Positions 1 through 5,569 are shown, counted from the first letter of the stretch. The stretch: 6,961 nt of DNA from an uncultured Collinsella sp. (GCA_900550735.1 URTD01000101.1:1-6961); one strand, 5' to 3'. Notes: a model not told the origin generated them from the letters alone. A program made the numbers and translations.

Positions 1-66
1 GGGATACGAAAAGCCCCATGCGACGGGAACGGAAAATGAGAGCGCGATTGCTTTTTTGCGATCCAT
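1..66 (-). CDS. EamA/DMT-type transporter, N-terminal fragment (runs off the left edge)
   Basis: Only the first 22 codons are in the window. The start ATG reads leftwards from base 66 and is preceded by a good ribosome binding site (AAAAGGAG on the minus strand, about bases 71-78). The peptide begins MDRKKAIALS and continues SVPVAWGFSYP. A short basic head followed by a hydrophobic helix ending in a WGFS-type motif is characteristic of the first membrane helix of EamA/DMT (RhaT-like) permeases, which are usually 280-300 aa with ten helices and export or exchange small metabolites in the inner membrane. It is divergent from the LysR-type regulator at 225, an arrangement in which the regulator very often controls the neighbouring transporter. 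The substrate cannot be told. The family call rests on 22 residues, so it is moderate; the start and reading frame are well supported. Confidence 0.6.
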   Translation of the reverse strand, partial: MDRKKAIALSFSVPVAWGFSYP

Positions 67-146
67 GGGACTCCTTTTGTTACAGAACGGTTTCGCAAAA
101 AGGATTCTGCTCCCAGATGTTGATGTAGTAAAGCGAATGTATCTTC

Positions 147-165
147 AGTATGATTAAGAAATACT
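147..165. promoter_or_regulatory. Candidate LysR operator (AGTAT-N9-ATACT dyad)
   Basis: A perfect 5-bp inverted repeat, AGTAT (147-151) and ATACT (161-165), lies in the 158-bp gap between the divergent EamA-like and LysR genes, just upstream of the TTGACA box of the regulator. An overlapping imperfect dyad ATTA-N8-TAAT lies at 153-168. LysR-type regulators usually bind short interrupted dyads in exactly this kind of divergent gap, although the classical T-N11-A spacing is not met symmetrically here. That it is the operator is inference. Confidence 0.35.
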
Positions 166-169
166 AATG

Positions 170-200
170 TTGACAGAAAAAGCCCTGGCAAAACGTTTTA
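170..200 (+). promoter_or_regulatory. Putative promoter of the LysR-type gene
   Basis: A perfect -35 hexamer TTGACA is at 170-175. The matching -10 is poor: ACGTTT at a 17-bp spacing (193-198) or GTTTTA at 19 bp (195-200). A start near 205 would leave a leader of about 20 nt before the ATG at 225. The weak -10 would suit a regulator gene expressed at low level or autoregulated through the adjoining dyad. Confidence 0.35.
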
Positions 201-224
201 CGGCTGCATTGATGTGGAGGCGCG

Positions 225-1091
225 ATGGCATCGCGGTATCAGATTGTGTGTATGGTGGTCGATCGCGGCAGTCTTAAGGGCGCGGCGGACGAGCTGGGCT
301 ATACGCAAAGTGCGGTGAGCCAGGCCGTCAGGGCGCTCGAGCGTGAGCTGGGTACCACGCTTATCGAGCGCGGTAAGCGGGGTGTGTCGCTTACGCGCGA
401 TGGCAAGCAGTATCTGCCGTATCTGCGACAGATCGTAACTGCCGAGGCTGAGCTTGAGGGCAAGCGCCAGGAGCTGCTGGGGCTTTCGTCGACCGATATT
501 CGCATTGCGACGTTTACCAACGTGAGCCGAACCGTGTTGCCGCGCGTGATTCGCGACTTTGGAGCCCTGCACCCGGGCGTGCACTTTACCCTCAAGCAGG
601 GCGATTACACGCGCAACGCCCAGTGGGTGCACGATGGCGTGGTCGATTTTTGCTTTACGGCACGCGGGTTTACCGCGGGGCTCGAGAAGCGCGTGGTCTA
701 TCACGACGAGTTGGTGGCATTGCTGCCGGCCGCGCATCCGCTGGCTGCAAAGGAAAAGGTGACGCTCGCCGACCTGGCTTCCGATCCGTTTGTGCTTCTG
801 GATGAGGGCGAACAGAGCCTGGTGCTCGATGCATTCGCGGCGCATGGCCTGTCGCCGCACGTGACGAGTGAGGTGACCGACGACTACACCATCATGGCGA
901 TGGTGGAAGAGGGCCTAGGCGTGAGCATGCTCTACCGTCGTACTGTGGAGGGCATGCGGGCCGATATTCGCGTACGGCCCATCGTGCACGCCCCCTCGCG
1001 CGACGTAGTGGCAGCCTGGCGCAGCTGGGACACCATGCCCATCGCCACGAGGCGCTTTATCGACTATATGAGCTCGCATATTGTCAATTAA
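225..1091 (+). CDS. LysR-family transcriptional regulator
   Basis: This 288-aa protein has the normal length of a LysR-type regulator. Residues about 1-58 form the winged helix-turn-helix: the segment SLKGAADELGYTQSAVSQ (16-33) is the classical LysR helix-turn-helix, followed by VRALERELG and the wing (LIERGKRGVSLTRDG). A linker helix (about 60-86) leads to the two-lobed periplasmic-binding-protein-like effector domain (about 90-288). That domain includes HPGVHFTLKQGD (116-127), DELVALLPAAHPLA (161-174) and EEGLGVSMLYR (228-238), the usual conserved positions around the ligand cleft. The start is set by GGAGG at 216-220, four bases before the ATG. It is divergent from an EamA/DMT-type transporter, its most likely target, and converges on a MATE transporter gene 27 bp away. 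It probably acts as a tetrameric DNA-binding activator responding to a small metabolite; the effector is unknown. No convincing terminator separates it from the convergent gene. Confidence 0.93.
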   Translation: MASRYQIVCMVVDRGSLKGAADELGYTQSAVSQAVRALERELGTTLIERGKRGVSLTRDGKQYLPYLRQIVTAEAELEGKRQELLGLSSTDIRIATFTNVSRTVLPRVIRDFGALHPGVHFTLKQGDYTRNAQWVHDGVVDFCFTARGFTAGLEKRVVYHDELVALLPAAHPLAAKEKVTLADLASDPFVLLDEGEQSLVLDAFAAHGLSPHVTSEVTDDYTIMAMVEEGLGVSMLYRRTVEGMRADIRVRPIVHAPSRDVVAAWRSWDTMPIATRRFIDYMSSHIVN

Positions 1092-1118
1092 TGACTGGCG
1101 TGGCGTTGAGTGCGGTGT

Positions 1119-2501
1119 TTAGCGGGCTGTCGCTTTGGCTTGGGTGGCGCGATAGGTGCGTGCCGGGTGGCAGAGTAGTACCGCCACGACCATAAAGAAC
1201 GCCGTGGTGCCCAGGCTGATGGGGTAGACCATCATGATGTTCGCAAAGGTGCGGAAGTGCGGGAACACGCAGAACACCCAATAGAAGCGGATGCCGCAGA
1301 CGCAGATCATGGTGATGAGGGCGGGCGTGAGCGAGATACCAAAGCCGCGCAGGTAGCCTGACATGTTTTCGTAGAACATGCTAAAGGCGTACGCCGGGAA
1401 GATCGAACATACGCGGATATAGCCGATTGAGACGATGTTGGGATCGCTGTTAAAGAGCGACAAGATTTCGCGCCCCAGGCCGACAATAACGATAATTGTG
1501 GTGAGTGCAACGATACCGCCTTCGACCAGGCAAACCTTGAGCGTCTCGGTGCAGCGGTCGATCTGGCGGGCGCCGTGGTTTTGTCCCACAAAGGTGGTGC
1601 AAGCCTGGCTAAAGCTGTTGAGCAAGTTGTAGCACACGTACTCCAAGCTCATGGCGGCGCTCGATGCCGCCATGACCTCGGTGCCCAGGCTGTTGATGGC
1701 AGACTGGATGATGATGTTGGCGACGGCAAAGACGGCGCTTTGGATGCCGGCGGGCAGGCCGATCTTGACGATGCGCTTGAGGGCGACGGGGTCGATAGCC
1801 AGGTCGCGTGGGGTGACGCGGACGACGGAGTCGGTCTTGAGCAGACGGATAAAGAGCGTAGCGGCGCTGACGGTGTAGGCGATGGCGGTGGCGATGGCGA
1901 CGCCCGCGACACCCCAGTGGAGTACGGGGACAAAGATGAGGTCCAGGCCAATGTTGAGGACGGTGGACACGGCAAGCGCCTGCAGCGGCATGCGGGTGAT
2001 GCCGACGGAGCGGAAGATCGCAGCCTCAAAGTTGTAGAGCAAGATCGAGGGCATGCTCAGCAAAAAGACGCGCAGGTAGAGCGAAGCGAGCGGCATGGTT
2101 TCGGCGGGAACGTTGAGGGCGGCGAGCATGGGCTCGGCAAAGATCTCGCCCAGCGCGATGACGATAAAACCCACGAGCGCCATTAAAATCGAGGTATGGA
2201 CGGCGCGGTTGACCATATTCTGATCGTTGCGGCCGATAGCGTTGGCGATGACCACGTTGGAGCCAAGCGACATGCCAATAAACAGGTTGAGCATAAGACT
2301 GGTAAGCGGAACATTGGAGCCGACCGCCGCCATGGCGAGGGTTCCCTGGTCGCCCGAGAAGTTGCCGATGATGACCGTGGCGATGAGGTTCGACAGCTGC
2401 TCCAAGATGCTCGTGGCGGCCACGGGGAAGGCGAACAGGGGGATATTGCGCCACAGCGAGCCGGTGGTCATGTCAATGTGCTTAGATACGGTGTCAGCCA
2501 T
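1119..2501 (-). CDS. MATE family efflux transporter
   Basis: This 460-aa protein has the usual length of the MATE (multidrug and toxic compound extrusion) family, 12-helix cytoplasmic-membrane antiporters that expel cationic drugs or metabolites using a Na+ or H+ gradient. Two homologous MatE halves are visible. In the first (about residues 18-180), NIPLFAFPVAATSILEQL forms helix 1, then ANAIGRND (86-93) and FEAAIFRSVGITRMPL (158-173). In the second (about 245-400) the same signposts recur: GLPAGIQSAVFAVANI (248-263), GQNHGARQ (306-313) and SGYLRGFGISLTPALI (381-396). The C-terminus ends in a basic tail. The start ATG has only a weak GAGAG-like ribosome binding site, but the N-terminus (MADTVSKHID) fits the family. 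Upstream lies a 178-bp gap with a long palindrome, shared with the divergent rlmA-like gene. The substrate cannot be predicted; the overall pattern is of the NorM/DinF-like MATE type common in gut bacteria. Confidence 0.93.
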   Translation of the reverse strand: MADTVSKHIDMTTGSLWRNIPLFAFPVAATSILEQLSNLIATVIIGNFSGDQGTLAMAAVGSNVPLTSLMLNLFIGMSLGSNVVIANAIGRNDQNMVNRAVHTSILMALVGFIVIALGEIFAEPMLAALNVPAETMPLASLYLRVFLLSMPSILLYNFEAAIFRSVGITRMPLQALAVSTVLNIGLDLIFVPVLHWGVAGVAIATAIAYTVSAATLFIRLLKTDSVVRVTPRDLAIDPVALKRIVKIGLPAGIQSAVFAVANIIIQSAINSLGTEVMAASSAAMSLEYVCYNLLNSFSQACTTFVGQNHGARQIDRCTETLKVCLVEGGIVALTTIIVIVGLGREILSLFNSDPNIVSIGYIRVCSIFPAYAFSMFYENMSGYLRGFGISLTPALITMICVCGIRFYWVFCVFPHFRTFANIMMVYPISLGTTAFFMVVAVLLCHPARTYRATQAKATAR

Positions 2502-2563
2502 ATGCTCTCAATCTCTAATATGCTCTTTCGTGCTTATTTGCGCAGATGATGATACTCCTAATC

Positions 2564-2624
2564 GACTAGTCATTGGGGACGTTCTTGAATGACTAGTCGT
2601 TTAAGAACGTCCCCAATGACTAGG
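2564..2624. repeat. Long REP-like palindrome with three GACTAG copies at 27-bp spacing
   Basis: A perfect 21-bp inverted repeat (2566-2586 against 2603-2623) encloses a 16-bp centre that is itself nearly self-complementary around GACTAGTC (2591-2598). The whole stretch could therefore fold as one long hairpin or cruciform with almost no loop. GACTAGTC occurs at 2564-2571 and 2591-2598, and GACTAG at 2618-2623, each exactly 27 bp after the last. The two spacers are inverted copies carrying GGGGACGTTCTT and AAGAACGTCCCC. There is no T-run on either side, so a terminator is unlikely. It sits between divergent genes (MATE and rlmA), 63 bp from one start and 56 bp from the other. A mobile REP-type repeat of the kind spread by RAYT transposases is the best guess; no transposase is in the window. 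Confidence 0.85.
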
Positions 2625-2679
2625 TGAGGAAGGCGTGCGACAATGGTGTGCGTTGTGTTGTTCGCGCTAAGGAGTTGCC

Positions 2680-3495
2680 ATGTTGTTGTGTCCCGTTTGC
2701 CATGAACCGTTGGTGGACGATGAGCGTGGGGCCGCATGCGCGGGCGGACACCGGTTTGACCGTGCGCGCGAGGGTTATCTATATCTACTGCGCTCGTCCA
2801 AGAGCGGCGACTCCATGGGCGATCCCAAGTCGCAGGCGCGCAGCCGTCGTGACTTTTTGAACCGTGGATACTACGCGCCGTTGCGCGATGCGATGGTCGA
2901 GCTGGTGCGCAAGCAGGTGTCTGGGCGCGCCACGTCTGCGAACGGCCCCATGACGCTGCTCGATATTTGCTGTGGCGAGGGCTATTACACCAGTGCCATG
3001 GGCGCGGTGCCGGGCGTAGATGCTTACGGTTTTGACCTGGGCAAGGAGATGGTGCGCCTGGCCGCCAAGCGCGGCGATGCGACCTACTTCGTGGCCAACA
3101 TGAAGGACATCCCCGTGGCCGATGGCGCCTTCGATATGGTGACCGAGCTCTTTGCCCCCTTTAACGAGCGCGAGTTTGCCCGCGTGCTGGCGCCGGAGGG
3201 TTCGCTCTACACCGTGGTGCCGGGTGCTCGTCACCTCTTTGGGCTCAAGGAGGTACTCTACGACACGCCGTACCTTAACGATGAGAAGCTGCCGAAGACC
3301 ACCGAGCTCGAGTTGGTCGGAACGCAGCGGGTGTCTGCGAATATTACGCTTCAGACCCAGGCGGACATCGAGGCGGTGTTCCAGATGACGCCGTACTACT
3401 ACCGCACGCGCCCCGCCGACAAAGAGCGCCTGGCAAATTTGGATACCCTTCAGACCGACATCGACTTCATCATCGCCGAGTACCGCCACAGCTAA
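2680..3495 (+). CDS. rlmA: 23S rRNA (guanine-N1)-methyltransferase, RlmA family
   Basis: At 271 aa, this matches the length and order of RlmA/TlrB enzymes, which use S-adenosylmethionine to methylate N1 of a guanine in hairpin 35 of 23S rRNA (G745 in Gram-negatives, G748 in Gram-positives) near the peptide exit tunnel. An N-terminal zinc finger is formed by C4, C7, C20 and H24 (CPVCHEPL ... CAGGHRFD), followed by AREGYLYLL. The family-typical GDSMGDPKSQARSRRDFL (43-60) and GYYAPLRDA (63-71) come next. The SAM-binding motif LLDICCGEGYYT is at 93-104, with GFDLGKEMVRLAAKR (117-131). A late QMTPYYYRTRP segment matches the QMTPFAWRAKP region I recall from E. coli RlmA. The start is fixed by AAGGAG at 2669-2674, five bases before the ATG. 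In Gram-positives the G748 enzyme (RlmAII) influences tylosin/telithromycin response. The G748 specificity is inferred from the presumed taxon; the family call is firm. Confidence 0.93.
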   Translation: MLLCPVCHEPLVDDERGAACAGGHRFDRAREGYLYLLRSSKSGDSMGDPKSQARSRRDFLNRGYYAPLRDAMVELVRKQVSGRATSANGPMTLLDICCGEGYYTSAMGAVPGVDAYGFDLGKEMVRLAAKRGDATYFVANMKDIPVADGAFDMVTELFAPFNEREFARVLAPEGSLYTVVPGARHLFGLKEVLYDTPYLNDEKLPKTTELELVGTQRVSANITLQTQADIEAVFQMTPYYYRTRPADKERLANLDTLQTDIDFIIAEYRHS

Positions 3496-3496
3496 C

Positions 3497-3533
3497 AACC
3501 TGCCAAAAAGGGACAGGTTTATTTTGGTAGGTT
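3497..3533. repeat. REP-like imperfect palindrome downstream of rlmA
   Basis: AACCTGCCAAAA (3497-3508) pairs with TTTTGGTAGGTT (3522-3533), with a single G-T wobble. The same left arm can instead pair its AACCTG with CAGGTT at 3514-3519, so two mutually exclusive hairpins share one arm. The centre holds GGGACAGGTT. It begins one base after the rlmA stop codon and is separate from the real terminator that follows. It resembles dispersed REP-type palindromes with a GGGAC core; a role in 3'-end stability of the rlmA mRNA is possible but unproven. Confidence 0.6.
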
Positions 3534-3549
3534 TTATCTGGGCAAACGT

Positions 3550-3587
3550 AAAGGGCCGACCGCGGAGATGCGCGATCGGCCCTTTTT
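3550..3587. terminator. Rho-independent terminator, rlmA side, probably bidirectional
   Basis: AAAGGGCCGA (3550-3559) pairs perfectly with TCGGCCCTTT (3576-3585). After one mismatch the stem continues with CGCG pairs around the loop GAGATG. A run of five T (3583-3587) follows on the plus strand, and AAA leads on the other side. It lies between the convergent rlmA and the membrane-protein gene ending at 3624, and could end transcripts from both. Confidence 0.9.
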
Positions 3588-3623
3588 AGTTGCTTGGCTG
3601 CAGAGGTTATGAGAAGCGAGCGC

Positions 3624-4025
3624 TTATAGGCGGTCCTTGTTCTCGGCCTTAACGGCGTGTGCCTGCTGAACAAAGAACAGGTCGTACACCACGATGACAA
3701 AGGCGCCAAAGTTGATGGCGTCGCCGCCAAACGCGGGAAGCGTGAGCACCGCTTGGGCAAGCGTGGCGACCGCGGCAACAATACCGAGCTTAAACGCGCC
3801 GTCCACCTGCGAAGGCTTGTTGGCGCCCTTGATACCGGCGACGCCTGCGGCAAGGTCGACGAGACCCTTGGCGATAAGCACGACCGCTGCGAGCGTGGCG
3901 TACGAACCGTACGTGGAATCGAGACCGCCCGTGGCGATACCGACGCCGGCGGTGACGAGGCTGGCGATGCCCAAAACAAAGTAGATGAGAGCAAGGATTT
4001 TGAGAGTCTTGCGAGTGAAGCTCAT
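3624..4025 (-). CDS. Small four-helix membrane protein, unknown function
   Basis: This 133-aa protein is almost entirely hydrophobic, with four probable membrane helices at about residues 9-31, 43-65, 78-98 and 105-122. It has a short basic head (MSFTRKTLK) and a charged tail (KAENKDRL). The frame stays open 23 codons further upstream, but the start at base 4025 is chosen because AAAGGA sits six bases before it and the upstream residues are not hydrophobic. I recognise no family: the glycine/alanine-rich helices and short loops resemble small integral membrane proteins annotated only as hypothetical. It faces the rlmA terminator at its 3' end. Its upstream region carries a dyad covering a plausible promoter, suggesting specific regulation. 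The gene beyond that gap encodes another small membrane protein, in the opposite direction. Confidence 0.8.
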   Translation of the reverse strand: MSFTRKTLKILALIYFVLGIASLVTAGVGIATGGLDSTYGSYATLAAVVLIAKGLVDLAAGVAGIKGANKPSQVDGAFKLGIVAAVATLAQAVLTLPAFGGDAINFGAFVIVVYDLFFVQQAHAVKAENKDRL

Positions 4026-4065
4026 GGCTGGTCCTTTCGATACGAGTACGCCAACTTGGCGCACC

Positions 4066-4104
4066 CAATGTGCTGCACATATGGTGAAGCACATTGTAGT
4101 TCAA
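4066..4104 (-). promoter_or_regulatory. Putative promoter covered by a dyad (candidate operator)
   Basis: Reading leftwards, TTGAAC (bases 4104-4099) and TATGTG (4081-4076) are 17 bp apart and would start transcription near 4069, about 44 nt before the membrane-protein ATG. A perfect 9-bp inverted repeat, CAATGTGCT (4066-4074) and AGCACATTG (4088-4096), with an inner CAC/GTG pair, forms a 31-bp dyad centred on the -10. That placement is typical of a repressor operator. The -10 is a modest match, so the promoter is less certain than the dyad. Confidence 0.45.
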
Positions 4105-4115
4105 CGCGGCGATGC

Positions 4116-4216
4116 ATGCGTTTGAAAGCGCATTGAGCCCGCGCAGCCAAACCCAACCTTTCAAAAAGGAAAGCTGGGCGTAAGTCAAATCGATGGCAGC
4201 GTATGCGCGGCGCTGC
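4116..4216. other. Run of three short hairpins in a divergent gap
   Basis: Between the two small membrane-protein genes there are three further dyads. ATGCG/CGCAT (4116-4120 and 4129-4133) extends by a wobble and two A-T pairs. CCCA plus CTTTC pairs with GAAAG plus TGGG (4152-4178) with a small bulge. GCAGCG/CGCTGC is at 4196-4201 and 4211-4216. None has a following T-run, so terminators are unlikely. They may be leader structure for the plus-strand small gene or part of an unannotated RNA. I see no open reading frame with a ribosome binding site here. Confidence 0.35.
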
Positions 4217-4257
4217 GATGATGGGTCCATGGTAAGAGCTGGTCTCAAGGAGGAGCC

Positions 4258-4401
4258 ATGATGTACGGAGCAGGGCAAGTGCATGAGCCGCGGTCGTTGG
4301 GAAGGCGCATGGGTGATTCTGTGATCGCTGCCGTGTGCACGGGATTGATGGCGGTGCTTTGCATTGGGATGCTGTGGGCCATGTCGCATGTGGGACAATA
4401 G
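4258..4401 (+). CDS. 47-aa single-helix small membrane protein
   Basis: This is a short open frame with a very strong ribosome binding site, AAGGAGGA (4248-4255), ending two bases before the first ATG; a second ATG at 4261 gives a better spacing of five and may be the true start. The peptide has a polar, basic first part (MMYGAGQVHEPRSLGRRMGD). One hydrophobic helix follows at about residues 21-42 (SVIAAVCTGLMAVL then CIGMLWAM), then the short tail SHVGQ. The arginines before the helix suggest the N-terminus stays inside the cell. I recognise no family. It is divergent from the four-helix membrane gene and lies 63 bp upstream of the RsmJ-like gene with no terminator between, so it may be co-transcribed with that gene. 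Support is the ribosome binding site, the helix and clean termination; conservation in relatives would settle it. Confidence 0.6.
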   Translation: MMYGAGQVHEPRSLGRRMGDSVIAAVCTGLMAVLCIGMLWAMSHVGQ

Positions 4402-4464
4402 CGGACGGTTGGGTGCCGACATAAACGGCGCTCGCGTATTCGTTTTGCTTGTTAAGGAGTACCC

Positions 4465-5169
4465 ATGGGCGTCGTCGATCCCTTTTCTGTTGCTCGGTCC
4501 GCGGGGCTTGAGCTAATCGGGAAGTCCGAGGGCCTCACGCTCACCGACGGCACGATGGAGCTGCGTGCCGATTTCACCCGCATGCTTCCACGGCTCAAGC
4601 AGGGCCGTCTGCAGCAAGAACTGCTGGTAAAGGCTGCGCGCGCAAAAGGCATCGAGAGCCCATGGGCGATTGACGCCACGGCAGGCTTTGGCGAGGATTC
4701 GCTGCTGCTGGCGGCCGCGGGCTTTACCGTCGATCTGTATGAGCAGGATTGCGTGATCGCGGCGCTCCTCAAGGATGCCTTGGATCGCGCGGCAGATGAT
4801 CCGGCGCTTGCGACAGCCGTGGCGCGCATGCGCTTACATGCGGGCGAGGACAGCATTGCCGGCCTTCGCCATACAGCTGAGCTGATCGGGCAGGGCGAGC
4901 TCACCGTTCCTGACGTGGTGTATCTGGACCCCATGTTTCCCGGACGCACCAAGAGCGCGGCGGTTAAAAAGAAGTTCCAACTCTTGCATCATCTGGAACA
5001 GCCGTGCGCCGATGAGGAGACGTTGGTCGAAGCTGCGCTTGCGGTGCACCCGCGCAAGGTCGTTATCAAGCGACCGGTGAAGGGGCCACTGCTTGCCGGC
5101 GTTAAGCCGAGCTATCAACTTGCGGGCAAGGCCGTTCGTTACGATGTTTTGGTGCCGCCGCGCCCGTAG
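4465..5169 (+). CDS. rsmJ: RsmJ-like 16S rRNA (guanine-N2)-methyltransferase
   Basis: At 234 aa it is close to E. coli RsmJ (YhiQ, about 250 aa), which makes m2G1516 in helix 45 of 16S rRNA using S-adenosylmethionine. Family signposts run in order: GLTLTDGTMELRADFTRMLP (23-42), the SAM-binding loop DATAGFGEDSLLLA (70-83), LYEQDCVIAALL (91-102) as the acidic strand after it, and the catalytic block VVYLDPMFPGRTKSAAVKKK (151-170), where DPMFP is the base-flipping N/DPPY-type motif. KVVIKRP (198-204) follows, as in RsmJ. The start has AAGGAG (4454-4459) five bases upstream. RsmJ is best known from Gammaproteobacteria, so in a presumed actinobacterium the exact target guanine is inference; the fold and RsmJ resemblance are clear. 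The next gene converges, with a 48-bp gap and no obvious T-tailed terminator (only a GGCGC/GCGCC pair). Confidence 0.85.
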   Translation: MGVVDPFSVARSAGLELIGKSEGLTLTDGTMELRADFTRMLPRLKQGRLQQELLVKAARAKGIESPWAIDATAGFGEDSLLLAAAGFTVDLYEQDCVIAALLKDALDRAADDPALATAVARMRLHAGEDSIAGLRHTAELIGQGELTVPDVVYLDPMFPGRTKSAAVKKKFQLLHHLEQPCADEETLVEAALAVHPRKVVIKRPVKGPLLAGVKPSYQLAGKAVRYDVLVPPRP

Positions 5170-5217
5170 CTTGCGTGCGATGGCTGGCGCTCCGTCAATG
5201 CCGTGCCGATGCGGCGC

Positions 5218-5514
5218 CTATTTCCAAGGGTGCGACGTCAGGTGCCATCCACCGCAGTATTCGCATTTGTAGCAGGCCAAACCGCGCCGCCCGCGGTTTT
5301 CGCAGTCGGCCATAACGGCCTCGGCCTCGGCGCGCGTGTCGTAACGGTTTTTGCGCTCGCACGACTTGTAGCGCCAGGCCTCATCGCGCTCGGCGTCCAG
5401 GGCGTCGCGGCGCTCGTCCTCGCGTGCAAACAGGTCGCTCATATCGCCGCCGGTGGCAGTGCTCAAAAACTCGCTTTTGGCCTTTGACCAGGCGGCTCGC
5501 TTTTTGCTTCCCAT
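5218..5514 (-). CDS. Small Cys/His-rich (zinc-ribbon-like) hypothetical protein
   Basis: This 98-aa protein reads from ATG at 5514; a TTG seven codons upstream (5535) would give 105 aa but has no ribosome binding site, whereas GAGGGG lies about ten bases before the ATG. The first half is charged and probably helical (KKRAAWSKAKSEF, then REDERRDALDAERDEAW). The second half carries C52, C71, C81, C84, C87, H91 and H95, with the compact motif CYKCEYCGGWHLTSH (81-95). A pattern of C..K..Y.T..EA followed by Y.C..CG.WHLT looks like a small zinc-binding domain seen in hypothetical and phage-associated proteins; zinc binding through C52, C84, C87 and H91 is an inference. It converges with rsmJ and is divergent from the GNAT gene, sharing a 74-bp upstream region that contains an inverted repeat. 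Function unknown. Confidence 0.75.
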   Translation of the reverse strand: MGSKKRAAWSKAKSEFLSTATGGDMSDLFAREDERRDALDAERDEAWRYKSCERKNRYDTRAEAEAVMADCENRGRRGLACYKCEYCGGWHLTSHPWK

Positions 5515-5539
5515 CTGCTTCGCGCCCCTCTTCAAACGC

Positions 5540-5569
5540 TGGTATCATTGCTCAATCAAAGTGATACCA
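5540..5569. promoter_or_regulatory. 8-bp perfect inverted repeat in a divergent promoter gap
   Basis: TGGTATCA (5540-5547) and TGATACCA (5562-5569) are separated by 14 bp. They lie in the 74-bp gap between the Cys/His-rich gene (minus) and the GNAT gene (plus). On each strand a TTGGTA- or CTGGTA-like -35 is followed at 17 bp by TGATAC, so the repeat could build two symmetric overlapping divergent promoters. The hexamers match the consensus poorly, and an operator for a dimeric regulator is equally possible. Confidence 0.45.

Noticed and set aside
198..860. A 220-codon open frame on the minus strand opposite the LysR gene
   Set aside because: It lies wholly antisense to a clearly recognisable LysR protein, has no ribosome binding site or known motif, and its composition (His/Arg-rich) is that of a GC-rich shadow frame.
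1092..1118. Terminator between the convergent LysR and MATE genes
   Set aside because: No GC-rich stem with a T-run is visible in the 27-bp gap or just inside either gene.
1575..2186. A 203-codon plus-strand frame rich in Gly/Asp inside the MATE gene
   Set aside because: It is antisense to the conserved MATE protein, is low-complexity (GDGGD-type) from the reverse of hydrophobic codons, and has no translation signals.
2785..3498. A 237-codon minus-strand frame opposite rlmA
   Set aside because: It overlaps the whole of a well-supported rlmA, has no plausible start signal and would have to pass the terminator region backwards.
4023..4094. Longer N-terminus for the four-helix membrane protein (start at 4094)
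   Set aside because: The extra 23 residues overlap the promoter-dyad region and have no ribosome binding site, whereas AAAGGA sits six bases before the start at 4025.
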